Assembly: GCA_013397845.1 (NCBI GenBank)
Contig: VZTG01001554.1
Location: 467,377 to 531,376, forward strand
Origin: Melanocharis versteri
Lineage: Eukaryota > Chordata > Aves > Passeriformes > Melanocharitidae
Direction: 5' to 3'
Length of the DNA stretch: 64,000 bases
A program made the position numbers and the translations under genes. The number at the start of each line of letters is the position of its first letter. Within the stretch, counting starts at the first letter, position 1. Below, in pieces: positions 36,971 through 49,400 of this stretch. The notes beneath the pieces were generated by a model. That model was not told the DNA's origin, made no database searches, and worked only from the letters and a program-made list of their open reading frames with translations.

Positions 36971-39900
36971 CTCCTATGGAGCTCATATACAAAGTACCTC
37001 AAGTGGCAGCTGTCACCGGTGAGGTGGCATTTTTCTTCACTGAGGCTGACAGCAGCTGTCCAGGAGAAGTATGAATGGAATGAGAATGACATCATGTTTA
37101 TTCAGGAATGACATTCCCAGCCATGGATCAGTGTCAGCAATATTTTGATAAGTTTTAGAATGAGAAAACATTTCTTGAAATGTTCCCTGATTTATCCTTT
37201 GTAAAATACACAACACAAAAAATAATTGAAGAGATTGCATCAGGACAAAGCAGGGCTTGCCTACCCTATGTTTCCGTGCAGTGTTTTATCAGTGCTGCAG
37301 ACAGTCCATAGGCACCAGGACTCGCAGCAGCTTTAACTCTTGCCAGCCCAGCTGGTTCACTCCACATGCTTTTCCCTCCACTGCTCCTTGCCCTGGCCTA
37401 GTTTGGAACTGGGCTTAGTGGATTTCACCGCTGTCAAAGACAACGAGTAGATGTAAGGGAAGTCAGTCAGCCAGAGCAAAGGAGGGCTGGACTAGCTTTT
37501 AGGAGTAGCTTTTAGGATATTGGGACAGAAATAGGAACTTGGCTTGGTTCCTTACAGTGCAACTAATGGGACTGGTATCTTAAATATATATAGATGGTTC
37601 GGTCAGGGTTACCATGTGATGACTGATGAGTCTTTTTGTGGCGGACTGACCTCGATGAAATCTCTTCTGCTGCTAGAAGCTGTTCATCCTGAAGCCTAAT
37701 GAAAAGTTTTAGGCATTAAGGACACGACCCAGTGGATTTGAGCACCAGAGTCCCACAGGCCTGAAGATCTGTTTTTTAGCTTTATTGTGTTACTTCTTGT
37801 GAACTCTCTTACCACAATGGTACAACTTGCCTCCTTTACTGCTGTGATGACATTTTCTGGTAATTTTTTTTGTGCCTGGGCTCCTTAATTACATTTTTGC
37901 TAACATGCACACACTCAATTCTGGTCCTTTCTGAGGTCCAGGTACCAGGGCACTCTCCCCAACGACATTTTAAGCACTGTTTGAAAGCTGGCTGGCAGGG
38001 CCACCCACATCAGGAGAGAGCCCAGAATGAGCCCTTGGCTGGAATTGCAACACAAGCTGCCGCAGGCTTTGTTGTTGCTCTCTGACATTAACTAAGAGCT
38101 GATTGTTATTGTTGTCAGTAGGCTCCAGAATTAGTCCTGAGATACCTGCCTTTTCAGAGGTTCTGACTTGCCCTCTCGTACCTCCATGAGTCAGGCACTG
38201 CTGTAAGTGCTGACAGGTCAGGGAGACAAATGTTGGTGTGAATTTTCATTCTGCCTGTAAAATTTGAAGATCTGTGTGTGTCTGCCTAGTAAGAGACACA
38301 AAGCAGAAGGACATGCGAGGGTGACCTCACTGCAACTAATACTATAGCTGAGCTGAAAAGAAACAACCCCAGTGTGCGTCGGAGTCAGATGTGCAGCTGG
38401 GTGTTAACTTCACAGCTTTAAGTGTATTTGTTCAGTTGTGATCTCCTCCTCGTTCTCTCTCTCGCCTCCAACCTTGGTTCTCTCATGGTATCAGATTCAA
38501 CAGGGCTATATTTAATTTGAGTTCAACAGAAGGGCTTATTTAAATATAAACTTTGGGAGTGACAGCACACTGGCTCAATATGCAAGAAGATGGATGCATG
38601 GAAGTGGCTGGTGTCTGGAGAAGGGTGGGAGGAGGTCACAGCGTGCCCTGTGAGCAGCCAGTGCAAACAGCAGATGGGCACCTTACCCTCACCACAGCCT
38701 GATCTGTGAGCCAATGGGTACCTGCAAACACCTGCTCGAGGTGATGTGACAGTTCGGCACGGGTCTCACTCGGGTGGGAGCTCGTCCAGTGTCTCAGAGC
38801 TGGGCAGATCTCCAGAGCCACCTGGCCGTGGGTGTTGGGCTGAAGGAGGCCGCCCCGCGAGCTGCTCCCCCCAGGCCCTGGGGCCGATGTGAACGGAGCT
38901 CGTGGGAGCGGGATGGGCTCCTGTGCTGCCCAGTGGTGATGGCTTGCTAAGGGCACCTGAAGCTGTGCCTGTCTCTGGGGGAGCTGCCCTCCTTCCCATG
39001 CTGATTCTGTGCAGGGTGTCAGTTGCTGCAGTCAGGCTGGAAAGCAAACCATAAATAACCGAGCACAGGAGGAGACGTTTCAGGGAAACGTTCCACTGCA
39101 GCCTGAAGAGGATTATCATTACCAACTGAATGGATTTTGTCTTCTATTTTGTAGGTTGTTGTTTCACACTATTTTTTAAAATCTCAGATTTTTTTTTTCT
39201 AAAAGGAGAAAGATTTTCATGCATCATCATTTTTATTAACATGTGAAATGCCTTTTCTGGCAAAACGACACCATTATCATGAGCTTGCTTCTAGTTTTGA
39301 CTAAAGGAGGAGTTGGAATGTAGAATACTTTTGTATCCATGAACTGATGCACAGTATGTCAGAAATTCCTGTGTTACACATACACTTGTTGTTTTTCCCA
39401 TAACAGAAAAAAGAACTATAAAGAAATATACAATATTCATCTAATTTACATTTCTAGATACACAGCTTGGGGAGGTGTTGGGAAAGAGCAAAAGCAGTGG
39501 CTAAAAGCTCTGCCTTTATCATCACCAAGTTTGCAGAGTGAGAAGCTGTTCCTCTGAGTGTTGAACGAGTCTTACATTAAATACTGAGGAAGCTGCTGTT
39601 TCATCTGTGCAAGCTGTCCTACTCTGGAAAACAGATCACTTGGTTGATTGCTTTACAACCACATGCTAAACATTCTAAACAATTTATGCATTTAAACTGT
39701 ATGTTTTTCTCGCTCAAAACTTGCTACTCTGCAATGTTCCACAGATCTTGTTTATAACACATTCATCTAAAATTATCTCAGTGCACACAGCACCCTCCTA
39801 TAGAACAGATGCTATGTAACCTGAAGTTCTGTTTTGATCTCAAATCGACGTGTTTAAGCTACTTGTGTGAATTATAAATTGAAACTAAACTAAGAAAATG

Positions 39901-42681
39901 AAATTGTGTTTTTTGCCATGATGCTTCCACAGTTCAATAGTTCTGTTCATTTTAGAGTGCCTTTCTGGTGCAATACTTAAATTTGTTATTTAAGGTTTAA
40001 CTATTTTTTATTTAAGGATCTTCTGGGCTATCTTAAAAAAAACCTCTAAAAATTAACCTTTCCCAGCAACATTACTGAACTTTCCCTGGATATGTTCTCA
40101 GTTTGTTTTTTGCATCACTTCTGAATTTAGATGAGATTTATATACAAGAGACATTTTCCTTTGTAATTAGCCTACTTATATGTCTTCATGCATCTTGAAA
40201 GGATGGCTAAGTATCTCAGGAGATTAGCACTTGCATCCTGGGGCCTTTTCATAGCTAAATCACTGGTTATCATCCTCACATAATTATTCATAGTTATTTA
40301 CTATTTATATTACAGTAATTCCTAAAGGAATCTCTCAGGTTGGGCCCTATGTGCTAGGTGCTGGAGGTGCATGAATGAGATACGTGGGCAGCACAGACCT
40401 CCATACTGCTCTGTGGATTTCCCTTTTGTAGGGACATCACATTCTGTGGTCTCACTAAGCAGAGAGGATGGAGGCTGACTGCCCCTTTGCTCCTGTCCGA
40501 ATTCCTGGCTTCACAGGCCTGCCAAGATGGCCTTTTCCCTCTTTAGGGACTCTGAAAAAGGTTTCTTCTGCACTGTTCTGGCATTGTAACTTGATTTTTG
40601 AAGCCTGAAAATATTTCCATTTCTTAGGGTCTTGGGTTTTCCTAAAACGGAAAGAAACCGATTTCCCCTCCCCAGAACCTTCTGGCTTATAATAGAGCAG
40701 TATCTTTTCACTGCCTCTCTTAAAAATGTCTTTTAGATACAAATGTTCCTTTATAAGAAGACCTCTTGTTTTTATATAAGAATGAAGAGCTGAAACCAGG
40801 ATTGCTTCAAAGTAGAAGCATCAGATTTGCTTTGGCCTCAGTGTCTCACCACAGGAAATAAACGCATAATCAAAGCAGGGGCAGTAACAAGCCTTGTGCT
40901 GGGTTTCCCCCAAAGCTGAAGTGTTGCAAGCTCCTTGCCCCTTCAGGCCCCTGCAGAGTCCCACAAGAATCCGTTCTCTTCCAGCCTTCTTTGGGTTTAT
41001 GGGAGCTGTGTTTCCTGTCTCCTCATCCCTCCTGCAGTGAGTAGACGTGACAGCTCCTAGCTGGGATTCTGACATTGCTGGGTGCTTGTGCCTGCAGGTC
41101 TGTGGGAACAAGGGTTATGAAGGTGAGTGAGGAGAGGGAGCACCTGCAATCAGTGGGAAAACTACAAAAGCAAATAACGATGCTGTGGCCGGGACTGCCA
41201 GCCAGGTGTAAGGAAACACAGGAACAAGGAGGCACCTAGCAAGAGCCTGCTGTGGGCACACAGCGAACAGATGGTGCAGACAACCTGACCAGCCACGGTG
41301 TCAGCTTCCCCAGGGCTTCCCGGATCAGCCAACGTGTGCTGAGAGGCCACGGGACTTAGTGAGGTCATTAGTCACTTCCAGAGGTGAGCAGCTCTGCCTC
41401 CCCTGCACGCCAGGGAGACCAGCCCAGGCTCGACCTTGTAGTAGGGAGGGAGGCAAAGCGGTGGAGAGAAGTGATAGCTGCTGGCCCTGGCTCTGCTAGT
41501 GAGAGTTCATTCACAGCTCTGTTCCGGGGAGGCTGAGAGACTGCATGAATGGAGAGGGCTGGTGCAGCCATGCTGAAATGGAGAGAAGGAAACTGCTTTT
41601 GCATCCAGCACAACTCCAGAAGGACCATGGCTGGGTGAGCAGAATGTGCGTTTTCCTGTTGGCTGTTGTTTAATTAGGCTGTTGCTGATGCTGACACTGT
41701 GTATTTTCTTTGCTCTATCTCCTTTCCTTCTTTATTATTTCCTACTTTGGTTTGATGTTGTTGGTATATAAAATTTAAAGAGCTCTAAATTTTTTTAAAG
41801 GCCCCTAAAGGGAGCAGTGCTTTTTTTGTGTTAAAGTCATTACATGAACACCTGTGAACTGTTGAGTTTAATTGGGCTACAGCTGTTGGGGAGCAAGGGG
41901 GGATTTATTGGTTTGATTTGCTGTCTTCAGATTGCGGTGTGTTGTCATGCGCTGCCCTTCCAACCTGTCTCTTTAAACAGAAGCACATGTGTATATCAGG
42001 TACTCACAGGGACTGGGATCTGAGGGATGGGGCTGTCAGAGCAGAGTGGATGCTGTGGCCATGTGAGGACGCCAAGGCAGCCAGCAGAGAGCATGGGAAA
42101 GCTGTGTCAGCTGGGGGAGCAGCAGATGGCCGGCCGGCCAGCCCGCTCTGCTGCACTGGAGGGGCTGCCAAGCTCCCAGAGACATTTGTGAGCAGTGACT
42201 GATCGTGCCACAGGGTTCCTGGGCAGTGCTGGAGAGGACAGGATGCTTCCTAGTGGGAAAGTGAGGTCCTGTCTGGAACATCACATGTCTGCATGGACGG
42301 CAGCAGAGGTCACATAAGAACTGTTGCGATTAAGGAGGCAGGTAGTAGGAAAGCCCGTAAACCAGGGCACCTCTGGGTGAAGAAGTCCTCCTGCTAAGAA
42401 GTGGGACCTCGTGAGCAGCTAGGGCAGTCACCTGAGCTCTGCAGGGAATGCAGACTCCGTGTGTACACAGAGATAGGGAGGAGCCACAAGGAAACGGCCA
42501 CGGTACCACTGGGTACCACACAGGCAGCCTGTGTTTGGTTCATTCTTCCCTGCAGGGTTTGGCCTAGTGAAGAGCACCCCTGCCCTCTCCCTGGGGCTGC
42601 ATGGAATGGGGTGGGGAGGGTGATCCAGGGCAGCCTGAGCCCAGCTGTGCTCTGCCTCTGCAGAGAAGGCAGCTGCTGGCA
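36971..42681. other. Non-coding DNA, no gene seen
   Basis: 37.0-39.1 kb is mixed; 39.1-40.35 kb is AT-rich and repeat-poor, a possible conserved flank; 40.4-42.7 kb is mixed and more GC-rich. No exon, RNA gene or repeat family was recognised. Frames up to about 120 codons are scattered on both strands without motifs. Confidence 0.5.
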
Positions 42682-42687
42682 GCTGGG
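42682..42687. repeat. Target-site duplication, left copy
   Basis: GCTGGG directly before the TGTCGC end of the LTR; the same six bases follow the other end at 43049-43054. A six-base duplication is usual for class II (ERVK/beta-like) and some other avian endogenous retroviruses. Confidence 0.75.
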
Positions 42688-43048
42688 TGTCGCAATGACG
42701 GACACGGCCCGGGGAGGAGAGAAGCGAACTCAGGAGTAACTAGATAGAAATGCCTTTATTTATTTATATACAGAAGGGTTTTATACTTCTAGGTTATAGA
42801 AAGCCATTGGATCTTAGCTGACCACCCACCAGGGCTATTGGCTAGATCCTAAAAACACACATTTCCTAAACAGACCTTCAGTCCTACAATAACAACATCC
42901 AAAAACATCTCACAGGTGCAAGATAGAAGAATTATTTACAAAGGCTCGCTAGCTGTTTTGCAGCTAGCTCCGTTGAGAAAGTGAGAATGCTCACGGACAC
43001 AGGCAGACACTGAAAAATCTCTCTGCCACCAAGCTTTCAGCATCCACA
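42688..43048 (-). mobile_element. Solo LTR of an endogenous retrovirus
   Basis: A 361-bp LTR on the - strand. Read on that strand it starts TGTGGATG and ends GCGACA, so both ends have the TGT/ACA inverted terminal form. U3 contains a TATAAAA box (42779-42785) followed, about 15-25 bp on, by AATAAA poly(A) signals (42759-42764 and 42755-42760), then an R/U5-like region. U3 also holds a perfect 8-bp inverted repeat GCTAGCTG/CAGCTAGC around a 5-nt loop (42948-42968). No internal viral genes lie on either side, so the provirus was lost by LTR-LTR recombination. Flanking GCTGGG copies mark the insertion. It could still act as a promoter or poly(A) site on the - strand. Confidence 0.8.
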
Positions 43049-43054
43049 GCTGGG
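43049..43054. repeat. Target-site duplication, right copy
   Basis: GCTGGG immediately after the CCACA end of the LTR. A third CAGCTGGGTG occurs about 20 bp further on, so the right boundary could be misjudged by that distance; the TGT...ACA symmetry favours this copy. Confidence 0.7.
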
Positions 43055-43379
43055 TGCAGTGCTCACTCAGCTGGGTGGCACCTTTGGGCCCTCGTGTCCT
43101 CTGGCCGAGCCCTCCAGGCACTTTGTGCCCATTCCCTGCCTGTGGGAGTGCGTCCCTTCTCAGCTGAAAGGTCTGATGAGCTGAGAGGATGCTCCTGCTC
43201 TCTCTACAAGTGTCCTGTCACCTGCACCTTTGTGCCAGTGTCCAGAGCCTGGTGGGGCTCAGTGGCACCCCGGTTAGCAGCGCATCCTCCGCTCTATTGT
43301 TCTGAGTCAGTTCACTGTGTGTGTTTGTGAAGGATGTGGACAGAGATACCTTTCTATCGTGCCTCAGGGTAGGGGGAAG

Positions 43380-43720
43380 GGTAAAAAAATTCCTTTTGAT
43401 TCCTTTTTTTCTGTTGTTTTCACACCATTAGGAAATAATTAACCTCCTTAGTGAAAGCATGTCTCCTTTTCACCTGAGTAGGAAAACCTTAAAATATACA
43501 TACAATATTTTTAACACTAAGCTTAAATTATGCAGTTGCTGCATTTTGATGATAAATATGCAGATGAGAAGATTTCTGCCTCTTTTATCTTGTGGTTCTA
43601 ACTCTGTCTAAAAACAGATTGTCGCAGTCACCCTAATTCTGAGAAAAACAGCCTTTTGTGCATTGAAAAGCCAAAACAAGCAAGTCTGATGATCGGATCT
43701 TCTCTTCCTAGCTGGCATAT
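43380..43720. promoter_or_regulatory. Candidate conserved enhancer block
   Basis: AT-rich, non-repetitive DNA with TAATTA at 43436-43441, further TAAA/TTAT words, and a TTTGATGATAAATATGCAGA stretch around 43545-43565 that resembles octamer/POU-type sites. It contains no open frame. Regulatory function is inferred from composition and motif density only. Confidence 0.25.
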
Positions 43721-46319
43721 GTCTGCCATGCTAGTGAAGGAATCACTTATTTCTCGTGGTGACGGCAGTTGGTGCCATCAATTCCTGTCAGCTGGGGAAA
43801 GGGATGGGAAGCCAAATTCATATACTGGTGATTAATTCTGGGAGCTCACACGAAGACTCTCTGAATACCACTGGAAAGCTCTGAGATTTCCCGTTCTGCT
43901 GCAATGCAGATATATTCTATACAGATGTGATTAGATAATCCTTGTCTTTCTGCATCTTGGGCAGAGCCCTGAGTGGGAATCCACTCACGTGAGCTCTGGG
44001 CTGTAGGTGTCCGGAACAGGCCAACACAAAATAGGACAGGTGAGTTGCAGGCGTTGGGGAAGGACTCAGCCAGCAGCAGATTTTGTTCTGAGTCTGTGTT
44101 TACCTTTTTCCTTCAATTTGGAAGGTGACACTTTTCATTGAAGGCCACAACTGCTTGAGCAGTTTGTGGAGGGGGTGGCCCACTCCTCTGCAGGAGGCAG
44201 GGCTTTAGAAAAGTCACCTGATGCTTCCATCAGTTCTTCTCCCCCTTGTCTCACTTTCTCTCTCTTACTCTCACATATACATGCACAGTCATTTTGTCTC
44301 TGAAGCAGGCTGGTGCCCTGCTTTTTGGTCTTTCTGGCCACAGTAACATCCTTTCTAGTGCTGCTAATCACAAGCAAGAGCGAGTTGCTGTGTTTGTCAT
44401 CATCTCTTTGCCTTCTCATGAATGAACTCTGTCGTCACTGGCTGTCCTTGGGCTGGCCACTCACACCACGAGCTGCAAGCTGGAGGCAGCTGCAGGGGTG
44501 CTGGTGGCAGGGGTGACAGCCTTACCTTCTGCGTGACATTGAGCACGGCCACAGCAGAATGCCTGCCAGAGCCAGCCACGTACATCCTCCTCCTTCCCAA
44601 GCCAGGAAATGCTCTGCCTGTCTCTGACAGATTGTAAATGAGGGTAGGGAATCTGGCAAAGCACAGTGAACAATACTGAGCAGATCTGGAGTTAACAGGC
44701 CCGAGCTCCTAATCCCATCCTTTGACCACTGTGTAGGCTGATGCATTTCTCTGGACACCTGTCAGACTAGTGCTGAGGACATCACGTCAGACCTTACCTT
44801 GAATCAATCAGCAGAGAGGCTACAAAGTTGGGACGTACCTGAACTTACATAGACGATGGGCTCTGGTGGAGCCAGTTGGTCTTGAGTTACTTCTACAGAA
44901 AACCTCCGTAATGTCACAGTTTCCAAGCAATGGCATAAAATCAAAGAAGTGTAAAAACAACTAACAGTCTGCAAGGACTGTGAAACCTTGTTCCCAGACA
45001 GTAATATCTTATTTGACCTGTTCATATCCCACAGTCAAACATGAAGAGCTTTCGATTCTAATACCATCTGTGGGAATGTGATCCATTGGCTAGTTTGCAG
45101 CTGTTCAGCACTCTGTCAAGATACACTGGAATTGCTAAGTTCAATTGAAGTAGGCAGTGAAAATAAGTGTGAAGGGTTTTAATATCCATCTATGAGGATT
45201 ATAGTGTTCATAGGTAAATAAACACTCTTGTGTTATGTTTTTTTGCACATAGCATGCTTTTATTTTAGGCTGAGGAAAACTGTAGTGAGAAAGAACAGAA
45301 GGCAAGTCCCCATGACAGCACGGGGTGTGTGTCTGCACACACATGTCTGTCAGTCTTTTGCAAATGGTTGCAGACACTCTGAAAACAAAAGTAGTTGTAC
45401 ACAGGAGAGTTCTTACAGCCATACAGATGGAAAATAATGGGCACTCATGACTTGGGCTGCATAATCCATATGCACTCACACTTTCAGATATCTGAAAATA
45501 CACTTTCTGATCTCCTCAGAAGACCACCCCCCCGTTTTAGGCTGTTGGGTAATGAGCGTGAGTCAGCCACATTAGGGCTTCTATTCATCCTATTTCATTG
45601 TGCTTAAGCAGGCAATAGCTACTGGAATTGTACAGGCCATCTCTGCACCAACTCAATAGCACTGCTTATTTCTCCATCCCTTTTAAAGCCTGTGCGAAAG
45701 TAAACCTGCTGGGGTTGTTCATTGGTTTTCTTTTCACTCCATAAGCTTTTCCTTTCCCAAGGAGCCCAGCACCTTGCTGCTAATCAGCTCATATATATAG
45801 TATAAAGTAGAACTGTAGGAGATTCTCTACAGAATCTCCACTAGTTTTTAATGTTTTTTTAGTGTTTTCTTGATTAAAGAGTTCTGTCAGAAGAGCAGTG
45901 GTCCTGGGGGCATCATTCCTCAAGAGACTGTGCACAGTAGTTCCTCTTCTTGGCACCCGGATCTGGTATCTCCTTTTCTGTATCACGAGTCGTGCATGTT
46001 TAGCACATTACAAGTTCTGTTTGAATTGAACTGGTATTTCTGCAGCTGCATCATGTGATCATCAACATTAAAATGGTTGTTCTTGGATTAATAGTTCTTT
46101 CTCTACCTTTTGGACTGTAGCTTCCTTTTCCAGGAGGGGCAGGAAATCACATCCTGTGCTTTACATTGGCAGTCTTGGCTCCTTCCCAGAAAAGAGCAGA
46201 ATTTAGTGCTGCTGGAGCTTGCAGCTCAGTAAGATTGTTCACAGAAATGGAGAATGTGCTGTCCCCCAGCGGGATGCAGGGGAAGTGGGGGAAGCGGCGT
46301 TTTGACTGAGCTCCGCTGA

Positions 46320-46570
46320 CTTGGGCAGTGTCTCCTGGAGCAGGGACGGTGCTTCCTAAATTCCGCGGAGTGCGGAGTGCAGCCAGCGGGGTCACGGCCG
46401 GGGAGCGGCTCTCACACGGCCCCGTCCAGACAGAAATCCGTGTGCATGTGCTGCAGGCTGCAGGTGCAGGAGTGCAGTGCTGCCACTCAGATGCTGACCC
46501 TCCGCAGTGAGCGAGCTCCGGCGGCTGCTGGGGCCGGACTGCCGGGGGAGGAGCCCCTTCGGAGCTGAGC
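46320..46570. promoter_or_regulatory. Orphan CpG-rich patch
   Basis: Moderately dense CpG with GGGGTCACGGCCGGGGAG-like words. Frames on both strands overlap and lack motifs. Possible regulatory island. Confidence 0.35.
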
Positions 46571-48876
46571 AACCCTGCGGGTAGTGGGGCCGCCCATCAG
46601 ACTGGTTGTGCATACACATTGGCATCCTTCTGACATGACGCTTGGCACATCCTCATGTCTCGTTGGCCTCCAAAGTGGAAACCAAGAAGAACTGAAGCAG
46701 TTCCTCTTCGTATTCAGAGCTCTAGAGCCTGTGAATGTTTCTTCACTCTCAGCATTGCTGTTACGTTGTTAGTGAGGCCACTCCAGGAGCCCACTGAGGA
46801 CAAAAACTCTCCCCTTGAGAAGGACAAATGATGTCTCTGTACAGCACAGCCTCTGCCTTTCCAAATGACTGCTTCAAACTTATGGTTCTCCCTGCTTTTC
46901 TCAAAATCTGCTCTTGACACAAGCCTTAATCTCCACAGTTATGGATGAGCTGGATATTGTGTGTTTGTTTGGTAGCCAAATGGTGTGGTTTTCCTTATCT
47001 AAATCTCTTTGGCTTCCTGGTTGTGACCTAAGATAGCTCCACTGCAGTGCAACCACCCAGCACTGTCTATGCTATGGACTGCTTTGGATGTGGCACCTCC
47101 AGTGCCCACAGCGCTCCAGTGGCATGGGCTGCAAGGCTCACAGAAGGGTTTGAAAACTCTGAAAACCAGAGAAGTTTAGTGAGAGGCCGTGTAGGGATCT
47201 ACACCGAAAAGCTGTGTGCCCTTTGCAAAACAGAGCAGAGCACAGAGCACCACGAACAGCCAGGCTTTTGGATGCTGGGGTGTGCTTTAGTGAAACCTGA
47301 TGAAATGCAACAGGATAGAGAGGAAATGAAAGAGTTTGTACAAGCTATTGGGGCAGCATATGGCAGACTGGGGATGGGGAGACCTTGGAGAGCAGTTTGT
47401 GGCCGCAGAGATACTCAGCTTGTTTTACAGCACAGCTGCTCAGAACAAAAGAGTCTGTCTGGATCGCTCGTGTGTTAGCTAATGCTGGTGACAGGAAGTT
47501 TGGAAAATGTCTAAAATATTGCTCATTAAATGGGCAAGTGCAGTGCTCAGGTTTGCAACATACTGATCAAATATGTTGGTCATAACGGACACAGTCATGA
47601 GATGGGTCAACAATTTAAAGGAGCGGATGCAAATGAGGGAAACAGCAGAATCAGGATAGCAAAAGGGAGTAATATGTTGTTGGTTAAGGTTGCACAGCAC
47701 ACTTTCAGGAGAAATTTTCCAGTGTAAATCCATGTAATTGAAAAAGGCAGAGCAGAGAGGGTATATATGGATGAGCCGTATGAATGGACCTCAGAGTACC
47801 TCAGTTTGGATTCTTGGAAAGTGAATCAATGAAAATATCTTTTTTTTGGAGCTGAGATTCACAGTCACAAGGAGCAGATGGTTATTGTGAGTGTCACAAC
47901 CAAAGCATGCCTTGGCTGTGGTGATCCACCCCTGATCTACTGGAGTTTCTGTAATTGAGTGCTGGTGATGCAAAATGTATTGATAAGTTCTATGAAAGTG
48001 TAATCTTGGAAATGAATTCTTCTGGTGACAGGCTTTGCACACTCAAAACCAGGGATCAGTAGGATCCACTATATTTCGGCTGAATTTGCTAAGGGGCATG
48101 AAATAGTAACATCAGGTGAGGAAAATATTTTCAGTAATGTTTGCAGGATTGTGAGTTTATTCTTTCCTGACATTATGGAAGTAATTATGGATGAAAAGAG
48201 TATTTCAGTCTGGGTACACAGCACTGCTGCTACTTTGAGTGCACAAACAACTCTACTATTGGCGAACATTAACTTGAATTGGCATGAAAATTAAATTTGT
48301 TTTGATCAGCTCTGTGTTACAGTCATACAAGGGAAATTAACTGCCTCAGAGTTGTGCCCTGTACAGCAGCATGGTAAAATCACAGGTGAGTTCTACATTT
48401 GGACACTAAATAAAACCATATCTATTTTCTAGTATTCTTGAAGCAAGGGATGTTTCCCCTTGTAGCTAAAGGAGAAGTTCAGAGCTTTCTGTAAAATGAC
48501 CATCGCGTTGGTGCCCTTGTATTCCTGCAGATGCACAACAGTTTTGGCCATCCGTCTCTCTGGGTGTGGGGCGGGCAGCTGCCCTCAGCATCTTGGCTGA
48601 AATTTTGGCTCAGTGTGACCCAGATGTTTTGCAGAACCCCTGCACATTGCAGTGCCCATTGCTGTGACTCCAGCTCCTGCAAAGGACTTGTACTTAGAAA
48701 AATTATCGGTGTGTAATGCGTGAGGACTGCTTTACCCAGCCTAGCTTTGATCTTTGCTCAAGAACTGATTCAGGATAATAACAGGCTGAGATAAAATACA
48801 AATGGCCACTTTGCTAGACAAAGACAATTGCTTGTGTAGAGCTTTGGCTACCATGCCATTAATTTATTTTCAGAGC

Positions 48877-48897
48877 CACACAGCTAATATGTAACAG
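48877..48897 (+). repeat. MIR-core-like fragment (short, uncertain)
   Basis: CACACAGCTAATATGTAACAG differs by one base from the fragment at 11149-11169 and resembles the MIR SINE core. The flanks do not align by eye. Confidence 0.3.
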
Positions 48898-49386
48898 TCA
48901 TTTGCAAGATATTTCTGATTTACATAGTGCCCCCACCTCTCCTGCAGCCAGCACTGAAAAAGCGAGATTGGCTGGAGGCTTACAGTGATGTTAGCAATGA
49001 ATAATACATCATCTGCAATCTGGGCTTCTTTAGCCATGTTATTTGCAGGCTGCAGGGTTTTTTTCCTGGCTTAAGCAATATGTTTTTAGTGGATGTGTTG
49101 GAATCTTGTTTTGTTCCTTCTGCCATAGCTGTGCCTGTGATGTTTGGACCTCCACATTAACACCAGGAGCTGGTTTACACAGTTGGCAGCACGACGTTTA
49201 TGGCTCATCTTTGTGCAGTTTAGTGGTGGGACAGAAACACGCGGAGAGGCTGAACCTGGTGAAGGAGCCAGTTGTGTTTGGTGTGTGTCAGCCCCGCGTC
49301 CCCGCCCTCCCGCTGGCTTTTGGCACCCTTGATTTCAGAGCCCTGGAGGAGTCTGGCGGTCAGTGTGCGCAGTTCGGGCTGTGAGT

Positions 49387-49400
49387 TTGCCATCTAGTGG
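49387..49400 (-). promoter_or_regulatory. Strong CTCF-type binding motif
   Basis: TTGCCATCTAGTGG on +, i.e. CCACTAGATGGCAA on -, fits the core CTCF consensus CCASYAGRKGGCRS at all but the last position. It lies directly before a CpG-rich patch. CTCF sites of this quality commonly act as loop anchors or insulators; orientation is on the - strand, facing LHX2. Confidence 0.6.

Larger units (their letters stand above)
43055..49386. other. Non-coding DNA, no gene seen
   Basis: Contains a candidate enhancer (43380-43720), a CpG-rich patch (46320-46570) and a short MIR-like fragment (48877-48897). The 143-codon frame at 47047-47478 has moderate composition but no motif, start context or splice support, so it is left unassigned. 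Confidence 0.5.

Noticed and set aside
41625..41640. ATGGCTGG|GTGAGC as a NEK6 start codon followed by a donor
   Set aside because: NEK6's first coding exon (from memory) runs well beyond MAG before its intron; two to three codons before a donor are not convincing without transcript data.
47047..47478. 143-codon + strand frame of balanced composition
   Set aside because: No family resemblance, no splice or promoter context, overlapped by other frames. Left as non-coding.
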